64,000 bases of DNA from Pseudomonas chlororaphis subsp. chlororaphis (GCF_003945765.1 NZ_CP027712.1:5084001-5148000), one strand, 5' to 3'; counted from the first letter of the stretch, positions 1 through 10,060 are shown. Translations and numbers: made by a program. Notes: generated by a model from the sequence alone, not told the origin.

Positions 1-55
1 GGCCACCACCGAGCTCGGTTTCGCCGTGGCGCAGCAGGTCCAGGCGCAAGGTCAT
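1..55 (-). CDS. Histidine phosphatase family protein, probable alpha-ribazole phosphatase (partial)
   Basis: Only the first 18 codons lie in the window; the gene runs off the left edge. The N-terminus begins [17 protein letters not shown] and contains the RHGE motif of the histidine phosphatase (phosphoglycerate mutase-like) superfamily, whose histidine is the phospho-acceptor. Its start overlaps the cobT stop by four bases (ATGA), so it is the next gene of the cobalamin operon. In other pseudomonads this slot holds the alpha-ribazole-5'-phosphate phosphatase (CobC of Salmonella), which removes the phosphate after CobT acts. The assignment rests on the motif and the position only. Confidence 0.75.
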   Translation of the reverse strand, partial: MTLRLDLLRHGETELGGG

Positions 56-1107
56 GCCGGACGATCCGCCACGGCCGCCTCGGCGAAAGTCGCCATCTGC
101 GCGTGCAGGTCGCAGGCCAGGCGCAGCAACGGCACCGCCAGCGCCGCGCCGCTGCCCTCGCCCAGGCGCAGGCCGAGGTCCAGCAAAGGCTCGGCCTCGA
201 GGGTTTGCAGGATATGCCGATGCCCCGGCTCGGCCCCACGGTGGCCAAACAGCAGCCACGGGCGGCACTCGGGGTTCAGCCGCACCGCCACCAGCGCCGC
301 CACGCTGCAAATGAAACCATCGACCAGCACCGCGACGCCTTCCTGGGCACAGGCCAGGTAGGCCCCAACGAGCGCGGCGATCTCGAAACCGCCAAGGTTG
401 AACAAAGTCTGCAAGGCATCGCCACGCTGGGCGGCATGCCGGCTCAAGGCGCGCTCGATCACCTGCGCCTTGTGGCTGACACCCGCCGCATCCAGGCCGG
501 TGCCCGGCCCCGCGAGGTGCGCCACCGGAATATCCAGCAAGGCGCAGGCCACGGCGCTGGCCGCAGTGGTGTTGCCGATACCCATCTCGCCGCCGATAAA
601 CAGTTCGCTGCCCTGCTCGACGGCCCGCAGCACACTGTCACGTCCGGCCTGCAGAGCCTGCTCGCCCTGGGCCTGGGTCATGGCCGGCCCCTCGACGAAG
701 TTCCGGGTGCCCGCCCCCAGGTTCAAATGCCGCACGCCGGGCAGGTTCAAGCCGGGCGTCACCGTGCCGAGATCGACCACTTCCAGGCGTGCCCGCAGCT
801 GCCGCGCCAACACGCTGATGGCAGCGCCGCCGCTGACGAAGTTGTGCAGCATCTGCCCGGTGACTGCCTGCGGATAAGCCGAAACGCCCTCGGCCACCAC
901 CCCGTGGTCGCCGGCGAAAATCGCAATCCACAGCTGCTCCAGGCCAGGCTTGACCCGCCCCTGCAAGCCGGCCAGCTGTACCGCGACCCGCTCCAGCTGC
1001 CCCAGCGAACCCGCGGGCTTGGTCAATTGCTGCTGGCGCGACTGCGCCGCCTCCAGGGCTTGAGTGTCGAGCGCCTTGCACGGCCGCAGCCACCAGAAGT
1101 CATTCAT
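52..1107 (-). CDS. cobT: Nicotinate-nucleotide--dimethylbenzimidazole phosphoribosyltransferase CobT
   Basis: This 351-residue protein transfers phosphoribose from nicotinate mononucleotide to 5,6-dimethylbenzimidazole, making alpha-ribazole phosphate for the lower loop of cobalamin. Family hallmarks are visible: the early [10 protein letters not shown] segment, [18 protein letters not shown], and GHRGAEPGH near the C-terminus. The start MNDFWWLRP at 1107 was chosen over an upstream in-frame codon because it overlaps the cobU stop by four bases and matches the usual length of about 350 residues. BluB, which makes dimethylbenzimidazole, is encoded in the same operon, so lower-ligand synthesis and activation are co-expressed. 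Confidence 0.96.
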   Translation of the reverse strand: MNDFWWLRPCKALDTQALEAAQSRQQQLTKPAGSLGQLERVAVQLAGLQGRVKPGLEQLWIAIFAGDHGVVAEGVSAYPQAVTGQMLHNFVSGGAAISVLARQLRARLEVVDLGTVTPGLNLPGVRHLNLGAGTRNFVEGPAMTQAQGEQALQAGRDSVLRAVEQGSELFIGGEMGIGNTTAASAVACALLDIPVAHLAGPGTGLDAAGVSHKAQVIERALSRHAAQRGDALQTLFNLGGFEIAALVGAYLACAQEGVAVLVDGFICSVAALVAVRLNPECRPWLLFGHRGAEPGHRHILQTLEAEPLLDLGLRLGEGSGAALAVPLLRLACDLHAQMATFAEAAVADRPA

Positions 1108-1625
1108 AACGCAGTTCCTTTCAGAGTCAGGGGCAGGCCGGCCACCGTCAGCACTACCCGCTGACAACGCTCGGCCAGGGCTTGATGCAGCCAACCGGCT
1201 TCATCGACATAACGGCGAGTCAACTCGCCCAGCGGCACGACACCCATTCCAGTCTCGTTGCTGACAAAAATGATTTCGCCCGGCAGCAACGCCAGGCACT
1301 CCAGCAGCGCTTCGCGCTCACTGGCGAGCCGCTGGGTATCCTCCAGCAGCAACAGGTTGGTCAGCCACAAGGTCAGGCAATCCACCAGCAGGCAGCGCTC
1401 GGCGCTCGCGTTTTCGCGCAGCACCCGCGCCAATTCCAACGGCTCCTCGATCAATGCCCATTGGGCCGGACGCCGTTCGCGGTGATGGGCGATGCGCTGA
1501 TTCATTTCGCCGTCCAGCGCCTGGCTGGTGGCGATATAGGTCACGGCCAGGCCGCTCTCGCCGGCGAGCTTTTCCGCCAGGCGACTCTTGCCGGAACGGG
1601 CACCGCCGAGGATCAGTTGCAACAT
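1104..1625 (-). CDS. cobU: Bifunctional adenosylcobinamide kinase / adenosylcobinamide-phosphate guanylyltransferase
   Basis: This 173-residue protein phosphorylates adenosylcobinamide and then attaches GMP, giving AdoCbi-GDP, the acceptor for alpha-ribazole. A P-loop [12 protein letters not shown] lies at the N-terminus, followed by the family motifs [35 protein letters not shown] and [11 protein letters not shown]. The start MLQLILGG at 1625 puts the P-loop where it belongs; a longer in-frame extension upstream is noise. A 61-nt gap separates it from cobQ, the longest gap inside the operon, while it is coupled to cobT by a four-base overlap. It is called CobP in the Pseudomonas denitrificans nomenclature. 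Confidence 0.95.
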   Translation of the reverse strand: MLQLILGGARSGKSRLAEKLAGESGLAVTYIATSQALDGEMNQRIAHHRERRPAQWALIEEPLELARVLRENASAERCLLVDCLTLWLTNLLLLEDTQRLASEREALLECLALLPGEIIFVSNETGMGVVPLGELTRRYVDEAGWLHQALAERCQRVVLTVAGLPLTLKGTAL

Positions 1626-1686
1626 GCTTGGAAACCCTTGAATTGAGGTAAAGCCACAGCGGCGCGGCAATGCCGGCGCCGACGCT

Positions 1687-3138
1687 CTAAAGCCCGCAAA
1701 GCTGGCGCAGGTACTCGGTGTCCAGGTGCTGCTCCACCAGATCGGCCAGGCGCTCGATATCACGCTCGCGCAGAGCGTGGTAGTCGACCGCCTGCACCTC
1801 GCGCAAACCCGCCCAGCGCAGCAACGCACTGCAGGCCGCCGGCGCCTCGAACAGACCGTGCAGGTAGGTGCCGAGAATCTGCCCGTCGTCGCTGCGCGCG
1901 CCGTCGCAGCGACCGTCGTCCAGGGTCACGGCGGCCAGTTCCAGCGCCGGCCCCGTCGTGACGCCGGCATGGATCTCATAACCGCTGACCTCGGCCTCCT
2001 CCAGCGCCAGACGTCCACGCACATTGCGCAACTGCTTCTCTTGTTCCAGCACCGTTTCGAACGCCAGCAGCCCCAACCCCGCGCTGGAGCCTGGCGCGCC
2101 TTCCAACCCCAAAGGGTCGTGCAGTTGCTCGCCGAGCATCTGCAAACCGCCGCAGATACCCAGCAACTTGCCGCCGTAGCGCAGGTGCCGGGCGATGGCT
2201 GTGTCCCAGCCCTGGGCGCGCAGGTACGCCAGGTCGCTGCGCACGCTTTTCGAGCCTGGCAGGATGATCAGGTCGGCCGGCGGAATCGCCTGGCCGGGAC
2301 CGATGAATTGTAGGTCCACCTGGGGGTGCAGGCGCAGCGGGTCGAAGTCGGTGTGATTGCTGATGCGCGGCAATACCGGCACCAGTACTTTCAGCACCTG
2401 CTCGGCCTTGTCGGCCTGACGCTGGTCGATACCGTCCTCGGCTTCCAGATGCAGATCCAGCACATAGGGCAACACGCCGATCACCGGCTTGCCGGTACGC
2501 GCTTCGAGCCAGTCGAGGCCCGGTTGCAACAGGGCGATATCGCCGCGAAAACGGTTGATGATGAAACCTTTGACCCGCGCCTGCTCGCTTGGCGACAACA
2601 GCTCCAGGGTGCCCACCAGATGGGCGAAAACCCCGCCACGGTTGATGTCGGCGATCAGCAGCACCGGGCAGTCCACCGCTTCGGCAAAGCCCATGTTGGC
2701 AATGTCGCCGGCCCGCAGATTGATCTCCGCCGGCGAGCCCGCGCCTTCCACCATCACCACCGGATAGGCCGCGCTCAGGCGTTGATGAGAGGCCAGCACC
2801 GCCTGCATGGCGATGGCCTTGTAGTCGTGATAGGCCACCGCGTTCATGGTGGTCACTGCACGACCGTGAATGATCACCTGGGCCCCGGTGTCACTGTTGG
2901 GCTTGAGCAGCACCGGGTTCATGTCAGTGTGCGGCTCCAGGTGCGCGGCCTGGGCTTGTACTGCCTGGGCCCGACCGATCTCGCCACCGTCGGCGGTCAC
3001 CGCGCTGTTGAGGGCCATGTTCTGCGGTTTGAAGGGCACGACGCTGACGCCCTGGCGCGTCAGCCAGCGGCAGAGCGCCGTCACCAGGGTGCTTTTACCG
3101 GCGTCGGAAGTGGTGCCCTGCACCATCAGGGTGGTCAT
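1687..3138 (-). CDS. cobQ: Cobyric acid synthase CobQ
   Basis: This 483-residue glutamine-dependent amidotransferase amidates four side chains (b, d, e, g) of adenosylcobyrinic acid a,c-diamide. The N-terminal half is a dethiobiotin-synthetase-like ATPase ([15 protein letters not shown] at residues 5-19, [11 protein letters not shown]). The C-terminal half is a class I glutaminase with the nucleophile in [12 protein letters not shown] and a histidine in GTYLHGLFE. Length and both domains are normal for the family. Its start overlaps the cobD stop by four bases, indicating translational coupling. Confidence 0.97.
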   Translation of the reverse strand: MTTLMVQGTTSDAGKSTLVTALCRWLTRQGVSVVPFKPQNMALNSAVTADGGEIGRAQAVQAQAAHLEPHTDMNPVLLKPNSDTGAQVIIHGRAVTTMNAVAYHDYKAIAMQAVLASHQRLSAAYPVVMVEGAGSPAEINLRAGDIANMGFAEAVDCPVLLIADINRGGVFAHLVGTLELLSPSEQARVKGFIINRFRGDIALLQPGLDWLEARTGKPVIGVLPYVLDLHLEAEDGIDQRQADKAEQVLKVLVPVLPRISNHTDFDPLRLHPQVDLQFIGPGQAIPPADLIILPGSKSVRSDLAYLRAQGWDTAIARHLRYGGKLLGICGGLQMLGEQLHDPLGLEGAPGSSAGLGLLAFETVLEQEKQLRNVRGRLALEEAEVSGYEIHAGVTTGPALELAAVTLDDGRCDGARSDDGQILGTYLHGLFEAPAACSALLRWAGLREVQAVDYHALRERDIERLADLVEQHLDTEYLRQLCGL

Positions 3139-4127
3139 GGATGTTCCTTGGTGTAGGCGACGAAGGCCTGTTCGAGACGCGACCAGTCGGCTTCATCGGC
3201 CGGCAAGCCAAAACGCAGGCTGCTGTTGTGGGTGAACAGCCGCAGCAGGATGCCCCGGCGCGCCATGAACTCATGCAACAGCTCGGCGCGATCGGTGATC
3301 AGCCACTGGAACAGCGCACAGCCACCCTGGGGTTTCAGACCGTGGCGCTCGAGCAGCTGCGCCAGGCGCAGGCTCGCCGCTTCACTGCGCAGCCGTTGCC
3401 GCCCATGGCCTTCACGGTCGCGCAGGCACACCTGGCCCAGCACCCGGGTCGGCCCACTGACGGCCCAGGGGCCGACCTGCTCGGCCAGCTGCTTGAGCAG
3501 CTTGAGCTCGGCCAGCACGAAGCCCAGGCGCACCCCGGCCAGGCCGAAAAACTTGCCGAAGGAACGCAGGACGATCAACCCCACCTGATCGGCCTGGGCC
3601 GCCAGGCTCAGCTGGGGAGTGTTGTCCATGAAGGCTTCGTCGACCACTAGCCAGCCACCGCGCTGCGCCAGGCGCGCATGCCAGTCCAGCAGGCGCTCCG
3701 GGGTCAGGCTCAAGCCCGTGGGATTGTTCGGATTGACCACCACCAGCACGTCCAGGCTGTCGAGGAAAAAGTCCACTTCCTGTTCCAGCACTTCCCGCAC
3801 GATGTAGCCGCTGCGGCGCCAGGCTTCGGCGTGCTCGGCATAACAGGGCGACAGCACGCCGACCTTGCCGGCGCGGCGCAAACGCGGGAGCAGCTGGATC
3901 GCCGCCTGGGAACCGGGCACCGGCAACACATGGGCCGCGCCGTAGTAGTCGCGGGCCGCCTGCTCCAGGCCATCGTCGGTTTCCGGCAGGCGCGCCCAGG
4001 CCCGCATCCCGATCTCGGGAATCGGCCACGGCCAGGGTGCCAGGCCGCTGGACAGGTCCAGCCAGTCGGCCTCGGCGATGCCGTATTGCTCGGCCGCCTT
4101 GCGCAGGCGGCCACCGTGCTCAAGCAT
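3135..4127 (-). CDS. cobD: Threonine-phosphate decarboxylase CobD
   Basis: This 330-residue PLP-dependent fold-type I enzyme decarboxylates L-threonine O-3-phosphate to aminopropanol phosphate, the linker between the corrin ring and the nucleotide loop. Visible hallmarks are [18 protein letters not shown], and the PLP-lysine region [16 protein letters not shown]. The N-terminus [17 protein letters not shown] is typical. It is named cobC in P. denitrificans nomenclature and must not be confused with the phosphatase CobC. It overlaps cbiB upstream by eight bases and cobQ downstream by four. CbiB, its partner that uses the product, is the adjacent gene. Confidence 0.93.
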   Translation of the reverse strand: MLEHGGRLRKAAEQYGIAEADWLDLSSGLAPWPWPIPEIGMRAWARLPETDDGLEQAARDYYGAAHVLPVPGSQAAIQLLPRLRRAGKVGVLSPCYAEHAEAWRRSGYIVREVLEQEVDFFLDSLDVLVVVNPNNPTGLSLTPERLLDWHARLAQRGGWLVVDEAFMDNTPQLSLAAQADQVGLIVLRSFGKFFGLAGVRLGFVLAELKLLKQLAEQVGPWAVSGPTRVLGQVCLRDREGHGRQRLRSEAASLRLAQLLERHGLKPQGGCALFQWLITDRAELLHEFMARRGILLRLFTHNSSLRFGLPADEADWSRLEQAFVAYTKEHP

Positions 4128-5028
4128 AGAACTCAGCTCCCACGCAGAGAATCAGCAGCCATAACCAGACCCCGCGCTGCACCAGTTGCCAGCCGCGATC
4201 GATGGACGAGGCATCGGCCGCCACGCCTTCGCCCAATTGCGGGCGCTGGTGCAGTTCGCCGTGATAGATCGCCGCGCCGCCCAGCTCGACGCCCAGGGCA
4301 CCGGCCCCGGCCGCCATCACCGGCCCGGCATTCGGGCTGTCCCAGGTCGGCCCCTGGCGGCGCCAGCATTTCAGCGCCAGGCGGGTCTTGCCCAGCAACG
4401 CATAAGTCAGGGCTACCAGGCGGGCTGGAATGTAGTTGAGCAGGTCGTCGATCTTCGCCGCCGCCCAGCCGAAACGCTCGAAACGTTCATTACGATAGCC
4501 CCACATCGCATCCAGGGTGTTGCTCAGGCGATAGAGCACCACGCCCGGCGCGCCGGCCACGGCAAACCAGAACAAGGCGGCGAACACCGCGTCGCTGCCA
4601 TTTTCCAGCACCGACTCGGTAGCTGCGCGGGCGACTTCGGTGGCATCCAGCTCGCTGGTCTGCCGGCTCACCAGATAGCCGACCCGCTGCCGCGCCTGGT
4701 CCAGGTCGTCGCTGCGCAAGGCCTGGGCCACCGGCTCGACATGCTCGCCGAGGCTGCGCAGGCCGAGGGCGCAATACAGCGCCAGGATCTCGAACAACCA
4801 GCCGATGTAGGGCAGCCAGGAAAACAGGGTTGCCAGCAGGGTCAGCGGCAGCACCGCGATGACCCAGGCGGTGACGCCATGACTGCGCCAGCCGCGGCCA
4901 CCGGAGTTGAAGCGTTGCTCGATGCGATCGGCAAAACGACCGAACGCCACCAGCGGATGCCAGCGCTTGGGTTCGCCCAGCAACGCATCCAGCGCCACCC
5001 CGGCGACACTCAGTAACGCCACACTCAT
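4120..5028 (-). CDS. cbiB: Adenosylcobinamide-phosphate synthase CbiB
   Basis: This 302-residue integral membrane protein joins adenosylcobyric acid to (R)-1-amino-2-propanol phosphate. The sequence shows an N-terminal hydrophobic segment followed by the family motif [17 protein letters not shown], several hydrophobic helices (residues about 50-85 and 165-185), and the conserved stretch [28 protein letters not shown]. Its stop overlaps the cobD start by eight bases and its start overlaps the bluB stop by four. It is called CobD in P. denitrificans nomenclature. Confidence 0.95.
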   Translation of the reverse strand: MSVALLSVAGVALDALLGEPKRWHPLVAFGRFADRIEQRFNSGGRGWRSHGVTAWVIAVLPLTLLATLFSWLPYIGWLFEILALYCALGLRSLGEHVEPVAQALRSDDLDQARQRVGYLVSRQTSELDATEVARAATESVLENGSDAVFAALFWFAVAGAPGVVLYRLSNTLDAMWGYRNERFERFGWAAAKIDDLLNYIPARLVALTYALLGKTRLALKCWRRQGPTWDSPNAGPVMAAGAGALGVELGGAAIYHGELHQRPQLGEGVAADASSIDRGWQLVQRGVWLWLLILCVGAEFYA

Positions 5029-5675
5029 TGACTCACTCCCCAGTAATTTTCATACAGCAATTCACTCAGCGGACGCTCCCGCGCCCAGCCTTCGAGCACC
5101 AGCATCGGGGCCGGGTAAAACTCGCCGACCGGGCCCAGGCACAGCACCGCCAGCGGCTTGGCCCCGGCCGGCAGGCCGAGCAGCTCAGCCAAGGCAGCAG
5201 GCTCGAACAGCGACACCCAGCCCATGCCCAACCCTTCGGCCCGGGCCGCCAGCCACAGGTTCTGAATCGCGCAGGAAAGCGAGGCCAGGTCCATTTCCGG
5301 CAGGGTGCGGCGGCCGAAAATATGCCGCTCACGGTCGTCCATCAGCGCCGCCACCAGGACCTCGGCGCAGTCGTCGATGCCTTCGACCTTGAGCTTCATG
5401 AACTCATCGGAGCGCTCGCCCAAGGCCTCGGCGGTGCGTACCCGCTCCTCTTCCACCAGTTGCTGGATTTGCCCGCGCAACGACCGGTCACTGATACGGA
5501 TGAACCGCCAGGGCTGCATCAGGCCGACGCTGGGCGCCTGGTGCGCCGCCTCCAGCAGGCGACGCAAGACCTGCGGCTCGACCGTGCCACCGACGAAGTG
5601 GCGCATGTCACGACGCTCGGCGATCGCGCGATAGACCGCGTCGCGTTCGGCCGCGGAAAAGGCGTTGTCGCTCAT
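5025..5675 (-). CDS. bluB: 5,6-dimethylbenzimidazole synthase BluB
   Basis: This 216-residue nitroreductase-fold flavoprotein consumes reduced FMN and oxygen to make 5,6-dimethylbenzimidazole, the aerobic route to the lower ligand of B12. Visible features are the flavin-binding RRDMRHF near residue 20, [13 protein letters not shown], and GLGMGWVS. The start [15 protein letters not shown] at 5675 overlaps the cobB stop by four bases; a much longer upstream extension in the same frame is only antisense-like noise over cobB. Its presence shows that this B12 pathway uses the oxygen-dependent lower-ligand synthesis. Confidence 0.94.
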   Translation of the reverse strand: MSDNAFSAAERDAVYRAIAERRDMRHFVGGTVEPQVLRRLLEAAHQAPSVGLMQPWRFIRISDRSLRGQIQQLVEEERVRTAEALGERSDEFMKLKVEGIDDCAEVLVAALMDDRERHIFGRRTLPEMDLASLSCAIQNLWLAARAEGLGMGWVSLFEPAALAELLGLPAGAKPLAVLCLGPVGEFYPAPMLVLEGWARERPLSELLYENYWGVSQ

Positions 5676-6997
5676 GGGCGCCGCGCGAGCACGCTCGCTC
5701 CTGCCGGCGCCAGCAGGGCCGCCACCGCTTCGGGGTTGGACGGAAAATAGAAATGCACATAAGAGGCGGTCATCCGCCCTTCGCGGTAAACCGCTTCCGC
5801 GCCGCGCCCGCCATTCGGGCTCAGGCCGCGGGCGATCGGCGCAAGCTCGGTGCTGGTCAACGAATGGTGGTAGGTATGCCCGCGCAACGAGCCTTCCGAC
5901 AACTCCACCGCCTGCAAGGCCAGGGCCGCCAGGCGCTTTTGCATCACCGCGTCGCCGGGCAACAGGCCTAGCAGTTCGGCGCGCTCGCCGTCGACGTCGG
6001 TCAAGGAATCCAGCAGATACAACATGCCGCCGCACTCGGCGAGCAAGGGCTTGCCTGCGGCGTGATGCGCGCGGATCGCGCTGAGCATCGAGCCGTTCGC
6101 CGCCAGCGCCCGGTGATGCAGCTCCGGGTAACCGCCCGGCAGGTACAGGCTGTCCGCCTCCGGCAGCGTCGCGTCATGGATCGGCGAGAAAAAGACCAGC
6201 TCGGCGCCCATGGCCCGCAACAGATCCAGGCTCGCGCCATAGGTAAAGGCAAAGGCTTCGTCACGGGCCACGGCAATGCGCACGCCGGCCAACAACGGTT
6301 CGACGGCAACCACCTGGGGAGCGGCGAACGCCACGGCGGGCGGCAAGGCCACTTCGCAGCTGTCAGCCAAGGCGGCCGCGGCGGCGTCGAGACGCAGATC
6401 CAGATCGTTGAGTTCGCTGGCCTGCACCAACCCCAGATGGCGGCTGGGCAGTTCGATGCCGGTCTCCCGGGACAGCGCGCCGTACCAGCGCAGGCCTTCG
6501 GTCAGGCTGCCTTCGAGCAACTGCGCATGCCGCAGGGTGCCGACGCGGTTGGCCAGCACGCCGGCGAACGGCAAGTCCGGCTGATAACGCGCCAGCCCCA
6601 GCGCCAGGGCGCCGAAGGTCTGGGCCATGGCGGTGCCATCGATCACCGCGAGCACCGGCACCCCGAAATGCCGCGCCAGGTCGGCGCTGGACGGCGTGCC
6701 GTCGAACAACCCCATCACGCCTTCGATCAGGATCAGGTCCGCCTCGCCGGCGGCCTCCCACAACAGGCGGCGGCTTTCCTGTTCGCCGACCATCCACATG
6801 TCCAGTTGATACACCGGCGCACCGCTGGCGCGCTCGAGGATCATCGGGTCGAGAAAATCCGGGCCGCACTTGAACACGCGCACCTTGCGCCCCTGATTGC
6901 GATGCAGGCGAGCGAGCGCGGCGGTCACGGTGGTCTTGCCCTGACCGGAAGCCGGCGCGGCAATCAATACCGCCGGGCAATGACGGGCATCACTCAC
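5672..6997 (-). CDS. cobB: Cobyrinate a,c-diamide synthase CobB (CbiA)
   Basis: This 441-residue amidotransferase amidates the a and c carboxyl groups of cobyrinic acid using glutamine and ATP. The N-terminal ATPase domain carries LIAAPASGQGKTTVTAAL (residues 12-29) and FKCGPDFLDPM, and the C-terminal glutaminase domain carries PLLAECGGMLYL and GHTYHHS. Length is normal for the family. It is the second gene of the operon, with its start overlapping the cobO stop by four bases. It is a relative of the CobQ enzyme three genes downstream. Confidence 0.96.
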   Translation of the reverse strand: MSDARHCPAVLIAAPASGQGKTTVTAALARLHRNQGRKVRVFKCGPDFLDPMILERASGAPVYQLDMWMVGEQESRRLLWEAAGEADLILIEGVMGLFDGTPSSADLARHFGVPVLAVIDGTAMAQTFGALALGLARYQPDLPFAGVLANRVGTLRHAQLLEGSLTEGLRWYGALSRETGIELPSRHLGLVQASELNDLDLRLDAAAAALADSCEVALPPAVAFAAPQVVAVEPLLAGVRIAVARDEAFAFTYGASLDLLRAMGAELVFFSPIHDATLPEADSLYLPGGYPELHHRALAANGSMLSAIRAHHAAGKPLLAECGGMLYLLDSLTDVDGERAELLGLLPGDAVMQKRLAALALQAVELSEGSLRGHTYHHSLTSTELAPIARGLSPNGGRGAEAVYREGRMTASYVHFYFPSNPEAVAALLAPAGASVLARRP

Positions 6998-7605
6998 AGT
7001 TCGACGCCTTTTTGCGCTTTGATCCCGGCCTGGAACGCATGCTTGACCATGCCCATTTCGGTGACGGTGTCGGCCAGTTCGATCATCTCTGGCTTGGCGC
7101 CACGTCCGGTGACCACCACATGCTGCATCGGCGGTCGCGCCTGCAGGTCGCTGAGCACCTGATCCAGGTCCAGATAGCCGTGTTTGAGGGCAATGTTCAG
7201 CTCATCGAGCAGCACCAGGCCGATCGTCGGATCGCTCAGCAGTTCGCGGGAAACCGCCCAGGCCGCTTCGGCCGCGGCGATGTCGCGCTGGCGGTCCTGG
7301 GTTTCCCAGGTGAAGCCTTCGCCCATGACATGGAAACGCACCTGCTCCGGGAAGCGCCGGAAGAACAATTCCTCGCCAGTGCTGTTGCGGCCCTTGATGA
7401 ACTGCACCACGCCGCATTGCATGCCGTGGCCCATGGCCCGCGCGAGCATGCCGAAGGCCGAGCTGCTTTTGCCTTTGCCGTTGCCAGTCAGCACCAGCAG
7501 CAAGCCGCACTCGTTCGGCGAGTTGGCGATGCGTTCATCGATCACGGCTTTTTTGCGCAACATGCGCGCCAGATGGCGTTCGTCACGATCGGGGGATTCA
7601 GTCAT
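6994..7605 (-). CDS. cobO: Cob(I)yrinic acid a,c-diamide adenosyltransferase CobO
   Basis: This 203-residue corrinoid adenosyltransferase (CobA/BtuR/CobO family) transfers the adenosyl group of ATP to cob(I)alamin precursors. The family P-loop GNGKGKSSSAFG is at about residues 41-52, followed by VVQFIKGRNSTGEE, the LLDELNIALKHGYL Walker-B-like region and VVTGRGAKPE. The start MTESPDRDERH at 7605 was chosen because a longer in-frame extension would be translated from inside the cobalamin riboswitch. It is the first gene of the operon and therefore the one directly behind the riboswitch. Confidence 0.95.
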   Translation of the reverse strand: MTESPDRDERHLARMLRKKAVIDERIANSPNECGLLLVLTGNGKGKSSSAFGMLARAMGHGMQCGVVQFIKGRNSTGEELFFRRFPEQVRFHVMGEGFTWETQDRQRDIAAAEAAWAVSRELLSDPTIGLVLLDELNIALKHGYLDLDQVLSDLQARPPMQHVVVTGRGAKPEMIELADTVTEMGMVKHAFQAGIKAQKGVEL

Positions 7606-7700
7606 GGGGCAGCTCTCCGTTGGGGCTGGATAACGGGGGGCAGGAATAGGAATAGACGGCGCAAGCCTGGCATCGCCCACCGTGATGCCGTTGGATGGAT

Positions 7701-7905
7701 CAGGCCGGTCTCCGGGCTTGTGAGTGGCTGGAATGCCCAACTGCGCGCCTTCCCATGTCGACAGTCGACACAGTGGCATCAGGCGCAGTCTTGACTCACT
7801 TACCGTTGCGGGGGCAGCGCCGGAATCGTCGTGCGTGCGCCTTCGGCACGCGTACTCACCGGCTTCCCTGTTTCACTCTGTCGACCCAAGGCCACAGAGC
7901 ACCTG
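7701..7905 (-). promoter_or_regulatory. Cobalamin (B12) riboswitch
   Basis: On the minus strand this leader carries the conserved blocks of the cobalamin aptamer in order: GGTGCTCTGTGG, GGGAAGCCGGTGAG, the core GCTGCCCCCGCAACGGT, GATGCCACTG, GGGAAGGCG, and the closing block AAGCCCGGAGACCGGCC. It sits directly upstream of cobO, with about 95 nt between its end and the cobO start. In this family, binding of adenosylcobalamin represses the downstream genes. The match of the blocks and their order makes the call very secure; the off-switch mechanism (translation or termination) is not evident from sequence. Confidence 0.95.
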
Positions 7906-7918
7906 AAACAAGTCGCGA

Positions 7919-7947
7919 AGGTTAGAGGGTTGGGGGTGGAGCGTCAA
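7919..7947 (-). promoter_or_regulatory. Sigma70-type promoter of the cob operon
   Basis: On the minus strand TTGACG (7947-7942) is followed by a 17-nt spacer and TAACCT (7924-7919). Transcription would begin near 7912, a few bases before the first conserved block of the cobalamin riboswitch. The spacing and location fit exactly, but the promoter is predicted only. Confidence 0.7.
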
Positions 7948-8070
7948 TTAAAGCCCCGCAGATCGGCGAATGCTGCATATCGGAAAAATGACGCCAATCT
8001 TGTGCCACACTCAGCGCAGTGATATCAAATAGCCATAATCGCGTTAAAAAACTCCAATATCTCAACAATA

Positions 8071-8086
8071 ATAGGAAAAGTCCTAT
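8071..8086 (+). promoter_or_regulatory. Inverted repeat enclosing the ribosome binding site
   Basis: ATAGGA, a four-base AAAG loop and TCCTAT form a perfect 6-bp stem. The 5' arm contains the Shine-Dalgarno AGGA and the 3' arm ends with the first two bases of the ATG at 8085. If it folds in the mRNA it would hide the ribosome binding site. Whether it acts as a translational switch is inference. Confidence 0.5.
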
Positions 8087-8666
8087 GCAAGGCATGATCA
8101 TCAGCAATCCGAAACTGGAATTCCTGCGCCCTGCCCTGGAACGCTGGTTCGATTGCATCGACCGCTACAACGCCGTGCGCGGCGATAACGAAAGCCCGTA
8201 CTGGTTCGACGAAAAAGCCAACCTGGGAATGCTCTCGGCGGCAGCCTGGATGGCGGAGATGGTCACCCTGGAACACGCACCGAGCCAAAAACAGCTCGAG
8301 GACGGCGACCGCAACGGCCGCACCGACCTGTACATCGCCACGCAGGAGGAACGCATCTACATCCAGGCCACCCAGCGCTGGCCCCGGGTCAACAGCCTGC
8401 ACCTGACCCAACCGTTGCTGGATGTCGCCAGCGACGCGAAAAAAGCCAGCTACCCCAGCGACCTGAAACTCGGCTGCCTGTTCGTCACGCCCCAGAAAAC
8501 CCAGCACAGCGCCACCCCGGAAGAACTGCAGGACATGGTCGACGACCTGCAAAAGGAACATTGCTGCGCCGTGGCCTGGTACTTCCCCTACGCGTACCGC
8601 AAATTGCGCAATGAAGCCGGCAACTATCACCCCGGCGTTGCCGTGCTGTTCAAGGAAGCGCGCTGA
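8085..8666 (+). CDS. Hypothetical protein, possible degenerate PD-(D/E)xK-like fold
   Basis: The 193-residue product is not recognised. It has no signal peptide or membrane segment. Residues E58, D81 (in NGRTDLYI) and Q94-A-T96 (in IYIQATQ) have the spacing of a PD-(D/E)xK nuclease core, but the expected E/Q-x-K lysine is replaced by threonine, so an inactive or diverged nuclease-like domain is only an inference. The start at 8085 is preceded by AGGA at good distance; a GTG farther upstream at 8019 is less likely. The Shine-Dalgarno and start codon lie in a perfect 6-bp inverted repeat (8071-8086). The gene is monocistronic, behind an AT-rich leader. Confidence 0.75.
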   Translation: MQGMIISNPKLEFLRPALERWFDCIDRYNAVRGDNESPYWFDEKANLGMLSAAAWMAEMVTLEHAPSQKQLEDGDRNGRTDLYIATQEERIYIQATQRWPRVNSLHLTQPLLDVASDAKKASYPSDLKLGCLFVTPQKTQHSATPEELQDMVDDLQKEHCCAVAWYFPYAYRKLRNEAGNYHPGVAVLFKEAR

Positions 8667-8738
8667 ACGGGTTGAACCATCGCCGACCTGTGCTTCTCTA
8701 TGACTACACCGACGTCGTGCATACATAGGGAAATCAGC

Positions 8739-10058
8739 ATGCTCAAACTTCGATACGCAATCCTTATCGCCGTCGCCGCAGGCCTTGGTGCCTGTGGCGA
8801 AACCTCCACCCTCCAGGTCTCCGACGGCACCGGCCCCTCGCCAAAACTCCCCGAACCGAACAAGACCCTGTTCCCGACCGTGAACATCGCGCCCGCGATC
8901 GGCTGGCCGCAAGGCGCCAAACCGGTGGCCGCCGCCGGCACCCAGGTCGCCGCATTCGCCGAAGGCCTGGACCATCCGCGCTGGTTGTACGTGCTGCCCA
9001 ACGGCGACGTACTGGTGGCGGAGACCAACGCCCCGCCCTCCCCCGATGACAGCAAGGGTATTCGTGGCTGGATCGCCAGCAAGATCATGAGCCGCGCCGG
9101 GGCCGGCGTGCCCAGCCCGAACCGCATCACCCTGCTGCGGGACAAGGATCACGATGGCGTGGCGGAAACCCGCACGGCATTCCTGGAAAACCTCAACTCG
9201 CCGTTCGGCATGGCCCTGGTGGGCAATGATCTGTACGTCGCCGACACCGATCGCCTGCTGCGCTTCCCCTACAAGGACGGCGACACCAAGATCAGCGCCC
9301 AGCCGACCAAGGTGGTGGACCTGCCTGGCGGCAAGCTGAACCACCACTGGACCAAAAATGTGATTGCCAGCAAAGACGGCAGCAAGCTGTACGTCACGGT
9401 CGGTTCCAACAGCAACGTCGGCGAAAACGGCATGGATCAGGAGGAAGGTCGCGCCGCCATCTGGGAAGTCGATCGCGCCAGCGGCAAGCAACGGATTTTT
9501 GCCTCAGGCCTGCGCAACCCCAACGGCATGGCCTGGGAGCCGCAAAGCGGCCAGTTGTGGACCGCGGTCAACGAGCGCGACGAGATCGGCAGCGACCTGG
9601 TGCCGGACTACATCACCTCGGTCAAGGACGGCGCCTTCTATGGCTGGCCATTCAGCTATTACGGCCAGCATGTGGACGTGCGAGTCACTCCGCAGAACCC
9701 GGACCTGGTGACCAAGGCCATCGCCCCGGATTATGCCGTCGGCCCGCATACCGCCTCCCTGGGCCTGGCATTCGCCGAAGGCAGCAAGCTGCCGGCGCCG
9801 TTCACCCAAGGCGTGTTCATCGGCCAGCATGGCTCGTGGAACCGCAAGCCCCACAGCGGCTACAAAGTGATCTTCGTACCCTTCGCCAACGGCAAGCCGG
9901 TAGGCCAACCGGTGGACGTGCTGACCGGCTTCCTCAACGCCGACGAGAAAGCCATGGGCCGCCCGGTCGGCGTAGTGATCGACAAGCAAGGGGATCTGCT
10001 GGTAGCCGATGATGTCGGCAACAAAGTCTGGCGCGTGTCAGCAGCCAAGGCGCAATAG
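8739..10058 (+). CDS. PQQ-dependent sugar (sorbosone) dehydrogenase-like lipoprotein
   Basis: The 439-residue product starts [21 protein letters not shown], a lipoprotein signal with the lipobox LGAC, so it should be anchored in the periplasm. The rest is a six-bladed beta-propeller of the glucose/sorbosone dehydrogenase family: [55 protein letters not shown] and [19 protein letters not shown] are typical. Such proteins bind PQQ and oxidise aldoses or related sugars, but the substrate here cannot be told. The start at 8739 gives the intact signal peptide. It stands alone between a hypothetical gene and a convergent methyltransferase. Confidence 0.9.
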   Translation: MLKLRYAILIAVAAGLGACGETSTLQVSDGTGPSPKLPEPNKTLFPTVNIAPAIGWPQGAKPVAAAGTQVAAFAEGLDHPRWLYVLPNGDVLVAETNAPPSPDDSKGIRGWIASKIMSRAGAGVPSPNRITLLRDKDHDGVAETRTAFLENLNSPFGMALVGNDLYVADTDRLLRFPYKDGDTKISAQPTKVVDLPGGKLNHHWTKNVIASKDGSKLYVTVGSNSNVGENGMDQEEGRAAIWEVDRASGKQRIFASGLRNPNGMAWEPQSGQLWTAVNERDEIGSDLVPDYITSVKDGAFYGWPFSYYGQHVDVRVTPQNPDLVTKAIAPDYAVGPHTASLGLAFAEGSKLPAPFTQGVFIGQHGSWNRKPHSGYKVIFVPFANGKPVGQPVDVLTGFLNADEKAMGRPVGVVIDKQGDLLVADDVGNKVWRVSAAKAQ

Positions 10059-10060
10059 GT

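Noticed and set aside
7922..8158. A minus-strand 78-residue open frame in the cobO-8085 gap
   Set aside because: It overlaps the cob promoter and the 8085 gene start, has no ribosome binding site, and shows no known domain.
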